This document shows positions 1 through 12,544 of a DNA stretch of 64,000 bases, in pieces; the first letter of the stretch is position 1; every line of letters starts with the position of its first letter. The notes below the pieces were generated by a model. That model was not told the origin of the DNA, made no database searches, and saw only the letters and a program-made list of their open reading frames with translations. The stretch covers positions 145,594,998 through 145,658,997 of the forward strand of contig OY829326.1 of assembly GCA_963691655.1 (NCBI GenBank). The letters are read 5' to 3'. This DNA comes from Toxonevra muliebris. Taxonomy: Eukaryota > Arthropoda > Insecta > Diptera > Pallopteridae. Made by a program: the position numbers and the translations under genes.

Positions 1-234
1 ATCCCTGAGCACAAAATCGCAGAACAATTTTAATATATTTGGAATTGATCTTGCTCATATGTATTGCTTCAGCAGTTCCTCTGTAGTGGTCATCAAGTCC
101 ACAAACGCCTCCTTGGACAGTCGAAAGTTCTGTAGAAATCTATACACAAATTTTATAGATGCCAAGCTTCTCCGAAAGCCTACACTTAATCGTTTTCTAC
201 TTCTGGCCAGTTCTCTGATGAATCGTTGAACCAT
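1..234 (-). pseudogene. Harbinger (HARBI1-like) transposase fragment, N-terminal part
   Basis: On the minus strand an ATG at 234-232 opens a 59-codon frame ending in TGA at 57-55. The frame holds 'MVQRFIREL' and 'FRLSKEAFVDLM', which resemble the N-terminal region of PIF/Harbinger DDE transposases. After the stop the same frame continues with 'RSIPNILKLFCDFVL', resembling the next block of the family, so I read a relic with an in-frame stop that runs off the left edge. The motif match is from memory of the family. Seen: the frame and stop. Inferred: Harbinger origin. Confidence 0.6.
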
Positions 235-494
235 AATTCCGTTGTAGTCATAACCATTTTGCTCTTATTTTTACCACCTCATTTTTAAACAAATCGTATT
301 TATTTTTCAAAATGACGATCAGCTGATAGAAATATATAAACAAGCCAAAATGAGCTATTCTCTGTTGAAAGCACGTCATAATACCAAACTCAAATTCGTT
401 CGATCAGGGCTTTCGACTACAGTCGAAGATCGAACGCAGTCCATAATAAGGGCCATAGTGTTCGGTTAATTATATGAACCATTTGTTGCTTAAT

Positions 495-1372
495 GGTAAG
501 GCCCCTGGGGACCTTTTTGGTTTTTAATTGAAAATTGCTTATATTTCGGTCAAGGTAAGGCACCCTGGACCGACAATGTATTCCAAGAATATATTATTAT
601 GCTTCCATTTACAAAGAGAATCGTGGATTGGTTCAGATTTTAAGGCGATTTTTATATGTTAAGGGCGCGGATTAGTGATAAGGTCCGCTGGGACCAAATA
701 TATAAATCCAAATCTCTTAACGGTTTCTAATAGCACTAGGCCCACTTAATAATATTGCCAATGCGTTTTACAACTTTAGTTCAAAACCTGCAATAGAGGT
801 CATAAATATAAATTCGTTTAACCACAAGAAATTTCGTATTGATGTTTTCGGAAAAATTGGGTCTCTAAAACAGGTCTACAATATTCGGGGCCACGAACGC
901 TTGTATAACACGTTTTCCTCAGATTAGAAATGGTATTATGTCTTTTGGAGTAGTTATCACAATCAAACAGCTAGTACAAGGACGTGCACTTCAATTTGCA
1001 GAGCGGTCCAATAGACCTTAATGCTATTTGTGTCGTGAGCAGAACAGTCATCAATGAAAAACCAGAGCTTTCTGCTGTAATTGTGAAAAGGTTTGTATTA
1101 AATATTCAAAACAATTGCATAGGTTGAATACTTTTACTTTAGCCCAAATTTAGAGCAATAAGAATAGCGATGTATTTTAAAATCTGATTTTTTTTTAATA
1201 AAATAATGAATGAACACAACGAACAAACAAAAATATTCGTCTCTTTATTGATAATTCAATTGTCCGCAAAGATTTGAGTGCTTTAAATTAGCATAAATTA
1301 ATGTAGTCATATGAAATTTCCATATAATTGCTCATAGGTCCCTACGGAACTTATCACCTTACCACTAATCCG
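495..1372. repeat. Degenerate inverted-repeat element with a repeated 'TAAGG..CTGGGACC' motif
   Basis: The motif GGTAAGGCCCCTGGGGACC at 495-513 recurs as related versions at 554-571 and 677-695. An inverted version lies at 1337-1362. The arms 667-695 and 1337-1372 share the longer outer part 'GCGGATTAGTGATAAGG', so 667-1372 may be a small nonautonomous DNA transposon, possibly tied to the Harbinger relic at the left edge. No coding capacity was recognised. Confidence 0.4.
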
Positions 1373-4300
1373 AGGGTTAAAATTTTATCATAAAAACATA
1401 AATCACCATAAATAATAATAATGTTTAATATTTGAATTGGAAGTTTCATGATCATACGAAAAAGAAATCGTGAAGTGCTGACGAGGGCCAAGGGCCATGG
1501 AAGGAAGATAAAAGAGTCTTCTATAACTGAACCTGTAATAAATCGATTCTTGTATGTACAGTAATTTTTGTTAAATTTTTTTAAATATGCTATGTATGTA
1601 TTAACTAGATAGGCTTTGCCCAGATACGCTGTCCCTGGCAAAGCTTGGGTAATACAGAAATTACACCATCTTAACTCATTAAGTCCTAATGATGCGTTTA
1701 CGCACAACGAAGGAGTATATTTTAATGCAGATAAAAAAAGTTACCGAAACACGTAATCGCTATCACAGTTAAGGCCCAACCATGCTCAACTTAAGTGAGC
1801 ATCAGCGATGCCAACTTGCGGGGAATTCCCAGATTTGTGGGGAATTTTACTTAGTACGGGGAATGAGCTGTTTTTGGCGGGGAATTTCAAACCGTTCAGC
1901 TTTTAGTTAATAAAGTCTGTAGAATATTTTTTGTCAAATTGTATGTAATGTAATCGTTTAACTTTTGCAATACTTCATATTTCATGTTCGAAACCAAGAA
2001 AACCAAGCCTATGAAGAATCTGAAGGGATTTTGTATGGACCAGGCATAGCTGATTGAAGGTGAGTTGGTTTTATACACGAAACATTGCTTCACAAAACTT
2101 TAACGTATTTTTCTCGAAACAGTGTTTTTACGATTGGCGGACTTTGTAACTCAAAAACTATTCAACCAATCGCTTTGAAATTGTTGCAATGTTGTTTAAT
2201 AGCTATAACTTAGACTATTATCAAGAAGATTGATAAAGATTTACTATAATTTTCAGCTCAGTTTTTAACCTAAAAGCATTGAATTTTCGAAAAAATACAT
2301 TCAAAGGTCCGGCATTTTGTGAATTTTTGTTCCGAAATGAATAATAATAGTCTATGTTATAGAAAAAACTGTACTTTATTCAATTCCATTTGATTTTTTG
2401 ATTTGAGACATTCCAGTGATTTGCAATCGTTCCCGCCATAAAGAACAGGCTTTTTTATTGACGAAGAAAATGTTGCTAAGATGTTTGTAAAACAACAATG
2501 TAAGAATTTTTTCTGGTTTTTAAAGTTTCGAAACACATATGCGCAGATATCCAAGCCTCAAAAATTGATTTTGGTTTATTTACCAGCCCATTGAATATCG
2601 CGGAAATTCTAAAGCGGGCCCTGCACTTTCTTGGTTTGGATCAAATCGATTTTTAAAAAAGTGTGTAATTTAAAAGTATTATATTTCAAAAGTATTTTGC
2701 AAAAATTTCAGAGAGAAACTCGAAGTGCTTTCGTAGATATAGACGATTATTGCGGCGAGTGTCAGTTAGGCCAAAACAGTCGCGCAGCGCTACGGCTTCC
2801 CTTTTGGCCGTTCAGAAAGGCCTAGTTATGCCTTCGTCCAGCACCTCCTGATTAATAACTCCGGACTGCGATTGCATCGGTCATCGATCTGTGCGTTATA
2901 CAGATGCGCCTCTCGGTCGTATTGGGCGGGAGGAAGGTCCGTTGCGATTCGTCGATATATTTAAAAATATAAAAAGCCAAAACTTTGAACCCGTTCTTCT
3001 CAAAACAAGGCTTTTGCCATTGGCATGGTCTAAAATTTAAATATGTCTTTCTATTTAACAATGGCCCCAGGACCAGTGTGCCGCATTCGTGCGATGATGA
3101 ATTTCAAAAAGTCCTCCATTCAGCTTAAAAAAAAAAAAATCGTGGTTACAATTTTTTTTTTTTAATTATTACACAATTTTTTTTATATTTGAAGTCTTTA
3201 AATATAGAAATGGGAGATTTCGTCCCGATCGTGTTCATACTTACACAAAGTTTAGCTTAATTGGGTAGTAGTTACCGCACCAAATTTGAACGCGATCAGT
3301 TAAAAATTCGCGTAGTTGGACGGCGGTAGAATTTATACAATTTTGGTCAAACAGCCCCTGTTTTGGATCAATGGAACTAATCACCTATTGCATTTGGAAA
3401 TTGATATCGAACATGTTTTTATTTAATCTTTCGAAAAATGAAAAAAGTATATACCTGGCCAACTCCAATTCTACTTAATCTGTAAGTTTTACATGCCGTT
3501 TGAAAGACGAGATATATATACGCTTATGACAATATAAAAGCTGTCCTGATATAATAAAACAAAAACATTGCGGAGTAAGAAGGCAAAATATTATGAAAAT
3601 TTTATTTTTTTTTTTATATTTGTTACTTCTTAACAACGTTTTAAACGTTTATATTGTTAAACACTTAAATACTAATACTAATGAAAATTATATTCAATAC
3701 AGTTTTCTATAAGCCAGCGTTTTTAAAAATCTTTCACGACGAAGTAGGGGACTAAATGATCTAAAATCTTTATAACTTTCAATTATGGTTTTGAAAGTTA
3801 AACAAAAACAAGCATACAGTACGAAAAATGTGAATAAAATGATTGAAAAATTGAAAAATTTTAAGAAATGGGTGCTCTCAAGCTGTTTTGGACTACAGAT
3901 CCTAGGTTTTTCCAGCAATATGAACGGTTATATACCATTAGAATCATCTTTTGCACAAAATAATATTATATTTAGTATACAGTTATTTTTAGCTCAACTA
4001 GGCCTACAACCTGTACTATGTCTCGCTCAAGTAATTTTTCTTTACAACACAGTGTAATTGAATTACATCCCTGCGATGATACACAGTAGCTATTAAACAA
4101 GTTGGCTAATATTACGTTGAAATTCTGAATTTCAAATTTAGGTGGCAAAAAGGAATTTTAAATTCATTTCTGACAGATTATAAATTTGGAGAAGAAGAAT
4201 TTATGTGTCTGTTCCTGTAAATAAAAATGTTGCCTTTCAATTGCAGTTGGGCACCAAGAATTTATATATCAATTATGGATAATTGTAGAAATGGCAATGA

Positions 4301-4440
4301 GTTACTCTCCGACTCCATTATTTTATTTTTTCGCTTAATAAATATTACAAGAGCAGCTGTTATGAAAACAAAATGTCTAAAAAAATGTATTTTGCATATT
4401 TTTTACAACCTTGAGTTTGAGGGCTGCTAGTTACTTTCTT
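1373..4440. other. Intergenic DNA with no recognised gene
   Basis: Only short AT-rich open frames without recognisable domains are seen. The stretch 2560-3060 is less AT-rich than its surroundings and may be decayed transposon coding sequence (minus-strand frame ending '...ITHRSMTDAIAVRSY'), but I cannot name a family. A run at 3216-3230 ('GATTTCGTCCCGAT') recurs near 6799, suggesting a shared dispersed repeat. Confidence 0.4.
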
Positions 4441-4470
4441 TTTTAAATTGCGAAATTCTGCATTTCAGAT

Positions 4471-4757
4471 GCATTTCAACGAAATGTTAAATTTGTCTGA
4501 AATGCACTGTTGTGTGTCAGCACTATTAGAAGCGCTTTTACTGCGCTTGTTAGCTCTTTTAGTGCTACCAGGAAGCTTTATGTCAGCAATTACTTCCTAT
4601 GATATGCAGTGTAAAAAGTATATGCGCTGTACTATAAAGAGGGAGCTCTTATTGCTGGCAGACAAGCACTCCAGTATAGGTAAAAAAGGCGTTTGGAGGC
4701 CTTTCTTTCACGTTGGGTAGGTATTTTCTGCATTTCAAGTGAATTTTGTTGAAATGC
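4471..4757. mobile_element. Small MITE-like element with self-complementary arms
   Basis: GCATTTCAAC at 4471-4480 is matched in inverse at 4748-4757. Each arm contains a second inverted copy of the same word ('TGAAATGC' at about 4498 and 'GCATTTCA' at about 4731), so each arm is itself a small hairpin. The enclosed 90-codon open frame resembles nothing I know. About 290 bp; the family is unknown. Confidence 0.4.
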
Positions 4758-5016
4758 GTAAAATGTGCAAATATAAAATCGAACATTAAAACTTAGAAGG
4801 CATAAAAATGAGAAGATAAAATTTGGTTAAATAAAATATTTATGTTTTCTAAAACCATTCTGGTGTTGAAAATGCTTGAAGAAAGAATAAATAATACAGA
4901 AATTTAAAAAAGTGAAACAGAATACCATATTACAAAATACAATTTTTATTACTATGCTCTGTACACTTTATTACATTATTGAGATTATCAATAGTAGTGT
5001 ATGGAAAAACAAAATT

Positions 5017-8000
5017 TTATTGTGAGGATAAGATGTTCGACGAAACTTTGGAGTTAGCAAGTTTCCATTCCTCGAAATGGTCTCTCTTAATATGTACGTA
5101 CATATTTGCTTTGGAACGAAATTCTCTGGAACAATGGGGACATTGATTTCGTTTTTCGCCAGTATGCATTGCAATGTGTTCCTATTTGAAAAAGAAAAAA
5201 TTCGTATAGCAATTTAAATCGTTGCATTAATTCGCTTGTAATTTTTAGTTTTCTTGGATGAACATAGGTTGTTTGGAGTTAAAGATAATGGAATGAATCT
5301 TTATAAAGTAACTTACTTCTAAATTTGACTTGGTTTTAAATGTTTTTTCACAAAATGTACATTGTAGATTTCTTTGCATTTGGTGGGTGTAACGAATGTG
5401 TGATTTTAACGTGCTTTTCGAATGACAAATACGCCCGCAAAACTCACATTCAACATTAATTTCAACATGTTTGGGAAGATGCTGACGTAAGCCATTTTTA
5501 TGTTTTAACCATTCACCACATATGTTACATTGTGCGGGTTCGTCAAAAATTCCATTGTGTTCTCTCACATGCCTTGCGAAAGACGATTTACATTTGAATT
5601 TTTGTCCACAAAAATCACAAACGAAAAAAGATGCGTTTTCATGAACCGTTTTAATGTGTCCTTTCAACATTGTATTTGTGAAAAAACTGAAATTATAAAA
5701 TAGTAGGTAGGCGTACATAAATGATTTGATAAAGTATATAAAGTCAACATGATTTTTTGATTTAAATGTGGTTATGCTTAGATGTCGGGTCGAAAAAAAA
5801 AAAACAATTTTTTATTGCATTTTTTTAAAGTTTGTAAACTAAAATGTTCCACGATTTCATATGATTCAGAGCATTATTATTATTTAGAGTTTTTCGCAGT
5901 GATCCTAATATCTCAAAAACTACTCCATCGATTAATTTCAAGTTTCGCCAAAGGCTTTTCATTAAATTGGCTAGTGACCGAACGAAAGATTAATTTTGTA
6001 TGAAAACACTTTTTTATGGCCCAAAAATCAAAATATAAAAAATTTAATCACAATTTCGCATATACTAACGGAATGTTTTTAATTTTTTTTCATTTCAAAA
6101 CATGTTTTGTGACTTTGGCTGTCAACCCATCATTTTCTTCATGAAAAAATTAACATAAATAGATCAAGATATTTACTTCAAGTAGTGATGTAACGAATGT
6201 CAATTTAGAGGATGCTGATGCGAATGTGGAATTTTATATTATGGTTATTTTCAGATTCTTTAAGAAAATATTTGTATTAACTATATATATAGAATATAAG
6301 TAGTTGTAAATTATATATAAAAAATTATTATTATATTTTTTTTTTTTTGCTTTTTCGGCTCTTTTGACTTGACAAAAGCCAAACAAAAATACATAAGAAA
6401 CTTATGATGCTCACAAATATAAGATTTTAGGTCAGTTTTAGCAATTTAAACATTCGAAAAAAAAAATTGCGAATGCGGATGAGAATGTAATAATTATGCG
6501 AATGTTGTCCATGTAGCGAATGCAAATGCATACATCCGTTACATCACTAACTTTAAGAGGCTAAGGGAATAAATGCTTTCTGTTTTAGTAAGTATTCACT
6601 ACCTTCTGCTTAATCCTTCCCTAATGCAGTGGTGGTCCATCATCACGAATACCGATTTAACGAATGCCCGTTGTAGCGAACACTTTTTTCAAGCACACTG
6701 AACTCTTAACCAAAACTTGTAAAATAAGGTATTCTTATAACAAATGCTTTTTTCATGCTTAGTTACTATTAGTTTTACAAATACAAGTATACAGGATGAT
6801 TTCGTCCCGATAGTAAATATAAAAGGAGGTAGAGAAGTTCTCCTTTCTCTCGCCACCATACGTTTTTACTTGTCTCGAGCTCTTTTATGACCTTATTTCA
6901 TGTTGAACATCGCAACAGAATCTCCATATATACATTACAGTCGTGGTTATTTAGACACTCGCTATTCTGGATTTTCCAGTAATCCAGACATCTCTACGTT
7001 GCGGTCATTTTTGATATTTTACCCCTAAATTTCGGACAGAAAAAATCTAAGTATGTTTTAGTTTATAAACTGACTGTACCTAGCTATGTATGAAAAGAAG
7101 TATGCCAAGACGAACTCTCCCCTCTTTAAATCATAGCGAAATTATACCAGGTGATAGCAACATTACAACAAGCACAACTAGACAAGAGCAATATACTGCT
7201 TTGTTGCTATAAAGACCCAGAAATATAAAAAATACAAAACTAAATACATGGGGGAATGCAAAAGGTAAACAAAGATTTTGATAGTTCTGTGTCTCTTCAC
7301 ATAAAAAAATTAAAGAAGAGAAGACAGAGTTCACGCTGCTATCACCTGTTATAAATCCGCCATGTTTGAATGAACCAAATTTTTGAAATTCATTTGATTT
7401 TTATATATTAATATGTAACAAAATGTGTTAAAAGTATTCTCCTTATAATTATACAGAACAAAAATTATTCGATATAATTAATTTACGATATAACTTACGC
7501 CCATGAACATTATATTATTCGTTATACTGGACCACTACTGTATTTCTAACACTTATTTAAAAAAAAAAAAGAAGCAAACTTGAAAAATTTAAAACTTTTG
7601 AATTTTTAACGCAAATATCTCAAAAGCTTTCGTGATGATTATTTGTTGAAATACTGAATTCAAATTTGTTTTCCCATTAACTTCTTTTTCCGGTCAATTA
7701 AATTTTATCATTGTCCCACTCACAAAAGTAATGAGGACCCAGATTTAAAATTTTTGTTGATCTATGTTGTATTTAGTAAGTTACTTACGCTTTATCGCAA
7801 TGGTCACATGGAAAATCTCTTTCAGTTTTATGTGTTAAATTATGTGCATTCAAAATGCTTTGCCGCGGAAATTTCTTTCCACAAATAGTACATTCAAATT
7901 TCAGGTCAGCATCTGTAGGGTGAATATTTCGCATGTGCATGTCCAGGCAGATTTTACTTTTCAGAACTTTGTTGCATATTTTACATCTAGTATAGAAAAC

Positions 8001-11000
8001 AAATTGTGTTTTAATTTTTTAGTTTAAGATTGAAAAAATATTTCATCGAATTTTCAATTTGCAAGTAAGCTCAATTGAAAATTAAAAATATGTGTCTTAC
8101 TTGGAAAATGTATGAATTGAATGGGATTAGAAGGCAACTCAATATCATGGAGAAATTCTAGAGAGTCGAAATACCATAAGCTGGGCTCACAAATATTATC
8201 CGCCTCAGCACTACTTTTTCTTTTGCTTTCATCTTTTTTCTTTAATTCTCTTCTATACGTTGTTTCATTATTTTCTATTAATGACATTTTGTCACTCATT
8301 TGCATCAAAACAATAAAAATTGATGAAACAATGAAACTAAAACGATTGAAGTTGTACAAACGATACAACTCGTTGTACAATCGTTAACTCCGCCCACCAA
8401 AAACTAAATATTATTGATTTTCATCCAACCCTTGGACCAACTTGAAAATCGATCGTACAACCATACTACTACTATACAACGCGTTGTACAACATGGCCAT
8501 GTTGTATCATGTGTAGCCTGCATTAGTTTTCTTTTTAAAGGGAATTTACCCACCGTTAGAAAGTAATTTATTCAGGCATGCTCATGAATTCACTTTCGAA
8601 TGAAAGTGAATTGAAATCACTTCAATTTCACTATTTGGTGTTCTAGAATTCACTTTGTGAAATGAAATCACTAGCATTTCACTTGTTGGTGCTCTAAGAT
8701 TCACTTTCACTTTTCTTTTCTTACTAGTTATTAAAAGTGAATTTCGAACGGATTCGCATGCTATAGAAACCGAATTCACTAAAAAAAAGTGGTTTGAATT
8801 CACTTTAGCGGCAACAAGTGAAAAAGAACAACCGGCGCAAAAATGTAGGTAAATTTAGCAAAAAATTAATCAAGCATAAAAAATATGAATGACAATTTCA
8901 AGGAGAAAACATAAAAGCTTCTGCCAGGATGCCTTATTCCTCAATTTATGGAGAAGCATCCAGACATCGCTAGAGGCTTCGTCAAGGGCGATAAAGTAAA
9001 AGTAGAAGCACTGGCAATAAATGACGACGAACCTTAACAGCAATGGCCCACCACAAAAGGAAGAAAATAGCAAAAATAACAACAATTCCGGGGCGACCGG
9101 GAGCAACAGTTTTTTTTTCAATATTTAGTGCATATTCAAATAAAACACTCATATTTTTGAACTATTGACCAGAGCTCCTAAATCTTCTTACATAATCGTT
9201 TCATATATATCTTTAAGCGGGGGTAAGAAGGCTGTTGCTGTACAAGCCCATTTTTTCATTATGATTAAAGCATTAAATATGCAGTAATTAAAATAAAAAA
9301 AAGTTTATATACGTTCCGCATATACTAAAATTATGGGGTTTGCGCGTCTTTAGCGAGAATCGCAAACGTTATAGAAGAAGTCTAAGCACTTGGTCGGAAT
9401 CAGCGACCTCAAACATTAAGGAACTCGCCTAAAAATCGCAGACCGCAGAAACCATATTTTGTGCTCACTAATGCTACCTCGATTTTTTTTTTTTTTGCAT
9501 TTATAGATATAAGCATTGCATACTAAGTAGTACTTACTGAAAATAATTTGGATTCAGGTGAAATTTTATGTGGTCTACTAATTCGATACGCTTCCGAAAT
9601 CGTTTACCACAACAATGTACATAGCCTTTACAGTTGTGCTCGCTTCTGAAATGGCTTTGCAATTTTGCAAATGTTTCCATTGGTACTTCACAGAGTTCAC
9701 ATTTTAATCTCATATTATTTGAAATAAGTTCATCATTTTCTGCAGACTCTTTGGCGGTGTATTTCTTTAACAACGGCTTAGCGACATCAGTGGTTGTGAC
9801 TACATCACTCTCTTCACTGTTTTCATTCTCTGTGCAAGTTGCAGATTCTTGCACTGAATTAATTTCAATCTTTGATCTATTTTTTTTTGTCGTAGTTTCT
9901 GATGATGCAATAAGAATCTCTTTTTCTGTAATTTCTTTTTTTTCATTTCTGGCATTAAAATTTGTGGTTTCGAGTATTGGATTGCTTTTAGTTTTAATTC
10001 TTTTCGATGATCTTAAACTTTTTGTAGACTTTTTTGCCGGGATGGATTTTGGTGTTTTCTTTACCTTCTTAGATTTAGTTTTACTAACAGCGAGTAGAGA
10101 CTTTCGCTTTTTGGATTTTCTTTCTGTAGATGATTTAACTTTAGCTGGAATTTTTGGTGGAATACTGTCTGGAAAGATTCAATTTTTTACGTTTTAAATG
10201 CTCAAAACTATTAATTTTTAATTTTAGTATTTAATTTAGGGTTGACTGTTTTCGCGAATGGTGGCAGGGATGTAATGATTATGAGCTAGACTTAGGGTGC
10301 CTAGGTCCGATGATCGGCACGGTCAGTATGAAGTAAAAAGTTTTCTACAAGGCACGACATTTTAGCTGGCAATGACAAAAGTAAAATTGCTTTAGAAAAG
10401 CTGTTCACTTCGCAGTTGGTATTCGGCATAAAGCTGTAAGCTTTCTTCAATCGTGTACAAATATAACAAGCAATGAATACGAAAAACTTGACATAGGCCC
10501 TCCATAGGCTTTTGTTCCATAACGAACTAAATACTCTTCAATTAAGTTAATCGACTAAGTTCAATATTTTTGGCGAATGCGTGCTGTTGTTGTCAACCTT
10601 TTACACCAGAGAACAAACGAATGCTTTTTTGTGCGTTCTGTTGGTGTTAATGCGGACAATGAGGCAAGTATAAATCTTTCGGAATTAGTTATAGAATTAG
10701 TTAATGCATGGTTTTCGCTATGTCATATTCCCTGTCAAAAACAGAGAAAGAGAAAATTTCCTAAATAAAATTTGCCAACATGTTGGCAAATTTGACATAG
10801 TGAAAACCAGGCATAAGTCACATAACAATTCTTACGAAGGAAAAATCTTCCAGAAAAATAAGACTTCTTAGAAAATGTGTGGTTGTTTCTACCTCTTTCA
10901 CTATCGGGATTGTTGGAACGACTCAAATCTGCAGCAGTATCTTCATATAACTGAGTGCCGCATTCAATAAACACGTCTTTTATGTCTAGAAGCGATTCAT

Positions 11001-11370
11001 CGTTATTTTCTATTAAAGCCTCTTCAGCCAGTGCATCATTTAGTTCAGTGGCGCATTTAATTTCCAGAAATTCGTTACGCAAGTTGGATTGCTTAAGTTC
11101 TACGTGTTTGCAGAATTGATCAAAGTCATCCAAATGCACGCAGCATTCCTTGCAGATCGATGTGGAAATATTATCATCTTCTGTTATCTACCAATGTGTA
11201 AAAATAAATAAATCAATAGTTTTCGGCATTTCTGAGATTTTGTTTACCTCTAATTGGAAATATTTAGCAATTATTTGGACCAAGTTAGATTCAGCAGTAT
11301 TTTCATTATAATTAAATAATTCTGTGGCATTTTCTTCATTTAAATTATTTATACACAGGCGGCAGATCAT
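5017..11370 (-). CDS. ZAD-C2H2 zinc-finger protein, grauzone-like, tandem copy 1 (593 aa)
   Basis: Minus-strand exons: 11370-11248, 11187-10893, 10168-9538, 7986-7789, 5686-5317 and 5181-5017. All junctions are GT/AG with phases 0,1,2,2,0, and the joined frame is open (1782 nt with stop). Exons 1-2 encode a ZAD zinc-binding dimerisation domain (cysteine pairs in 'MICRLC' and 'ICKECC'). Exon 3 is a long Lys/Ser-rich linker followed by one C2H2 finger and an atypical finger ('HCCGKRF...H...H'). Exons 4-6 add eight fingers, two of them split by introns. The start is the ATG directly before the ZAD motif. The order resembles insect grauzone-type transcription factors, expected to bind DNA in the nucleus; targets are unknown. 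Introns 3 (1.55 kb) and 4 (2.1 kb) are swollen by transposon debris. Minus-strand AATAAA signals lie at 4972-4967 and 4946-4941. Confidence 0.9.
6627..7540. mobile_element. Possible pogo/Tc1-mariner-like nonautonomous element in intron 4 of copy 1
   Basis: The left end CAGTGGTGGTCCATCATCAC matches the inverted right end CAGTAGTGGTCCAGTATAAC at 16 of 20 positions, followed by GAATA in both. The 914-bp interior has no transposase I recognise. TA follows the right end but does not directly precede the left end, so the target duplication is imperfect. The right end alone is also present in copy 2 (ending about 14957), as expected because the duplication breakpoint falls inside this element. Confidence 0.4.
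8054..8380 (-). pseudogene. MADF-domain fragment inside intron 3 of copy 1
   Basis: A 108-codon minus-strand frame contains 'YRRELKK' and 'EPSLWYFDSLEFLHD', the C-terminal half of a MADF (Adf-1-like Myb/SANT) domain. The N-terminal half is absent and the frame runs on into unrelated sequence. A donor-like 'CCAA|GTAAGA' follows at about 8100, but splicing from it into the zinc-finger exon at 7986 would shift the frame. I read it as a transposon- or retrocopy-derived relic. Copy 2 lacks it. Confidence 0.55.
8341..8500. repeat. Palindrome-rich segment built on TTGTACAAC
   Basis: The word GTTGTACAA and its reverse complement occur several times: in 'ACTCGTTGTACAATCG' near 8370, 'CGATCGTACAACC' near 8450 and 'CAACGCGTTGTACAACATGG' near 8478. 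It is next to the MADF fragment and may be the terminal or subterminal part of a DNA transposon. Confidence 0.35.
8581..8830. repeat. Clustered GAATTCACTTT / AAAGTGAATT repeats
   Basis: Variants of 'GAATTCACTTT' and its complement 'AAAGTGAATT' occur about eight times in 250 bp in both orientations. Such clusters resemble the subterminal transposase-binding repeats of hAT-type elements. No clear terminal inverted repeat or target duplication was found. Confidence 0.35.
8939..9037 (+). pseudogene. Zeste-type Myb/SANT-like domain fragment
   Basis: A 32-codon plus-strand frame 'PQFMEKHPDIARGFVKGDK...' ends in TAA at 9035. It resembles the helix region of the zeste-like Myb/SANT DNA-binding domain often found in insect transposon-associated proteins. 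There is no start and no further domain, so this is a relic. It lies in intron 3 of zinc-finger copy 1 and is absent from copy 2. Confidence 0.4.
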
Positions 11371-12544
11371 TTTTGTTTACTAAAAATTAAATTTTATTTA
11401 TTTCTCTCATACACAAACAATTGTTATATACAGCCCTTCCTCTTCTTGCGAATGCCATTCACAATGGCCCTTTCGACACGATGCTGCCAGTAGTTAATTT
11501 TGTAAGCGAAAATGTCTCCAAAACAAAAAATAATTTCTTCGTTCACCAGTCGTCAAAAAATAACGATCTTTTATACTACGTTAATACTAACGCTTGGTAA
11601 ATTTTGCGAACTGATGAATATCCTTCTAATACGCTTTAATTATTTCTATGGATTGCATTCTAACTTGTTATTTTTTTACTTTATTAAACTATTTATTCGT
11701 AAACAAACTTAAAAATATAATACAACTTCATTATATCAAAAAAAAAAAAAATAAAAAATAAATAAAAGAAGAAAATGAGAAGGGATGGTCTTCGTTTACT
11801 CAATGATACAGTTTTGACAAATTTTAATTTAATGTTTCTTTGAATTTTACGTACAGATTTTCACTGCGCTTGCACTTAAAGCATGTACACGACAAGAAGC
11901 ATTCTGCTTTCGCATTCCTGTTTACATAAAAATACTTGACGGAAGCACTGCTGGCGTTGGGTATCGTTAGAGCGTCACACACTTGTGCAATCACAATTTG
12001 AAAAAATACTATTCGTAAAATTTACAAGCATTATAATTCTAGAGTTAATCCAAAACATCGCTTAAATTAAACACAAGCTTTTTGCATAGAAAACTAAATA
12101 ACTTACGATATGAATCGACGAAATTTTACTTTCTAGGGTTAAGAGATAGGGAACGAGTATATCCGCTCATCATTTTACTATTATTATTATGGCACAACTG
12201 CCCGTTAAAAAGTGATGCTTTTTGGCTCCATGTTGAGGATGCTATGCTAACCAAGTTCAATTTTATTGAGGATACCTGAGCAATGTATTTGCAGTAGTCT
12301 ACTTATATACCACTTATGCCATAGCGACTTACCAAGGTAAGAAGATATAATACAAGATTAAGCCGTAATATTAATCAAAATTATCTCCCTGCGAGTGACG
12401 TCAATTAGAACATTTTGGAAAAATCCAGGACCAGTTACTTGTGACAGCTGTAGGTGTAATATTAAATTTCTGCTTCTTTTAATAACTGTTTTATGTTCTT
12501 TTTTTGTTAATAATATAAAATGGATAATATTTGGGGAAAAATCT

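Noticed and set aside
7789..8380. MADF exon spliced to zinc-finger exon 4 as an alternative transcript of copy 1
   Set aside because: The donor-like site after the MADF fragment is phase 1, while exon 4 needs phase 2, so the frame would be lost; half of the domain is also missing.
9634..10197. 187-codon plus-strand frame rich in Phe/Ser/Val, and its twin at 18292-18849
   Set aside because: Both are antisense to exon 3 of zinc-finger copies 1 and 2, whose minus-strand frame encodes the Lys-rich linker and two fingers; the plus frame is its mirror image.
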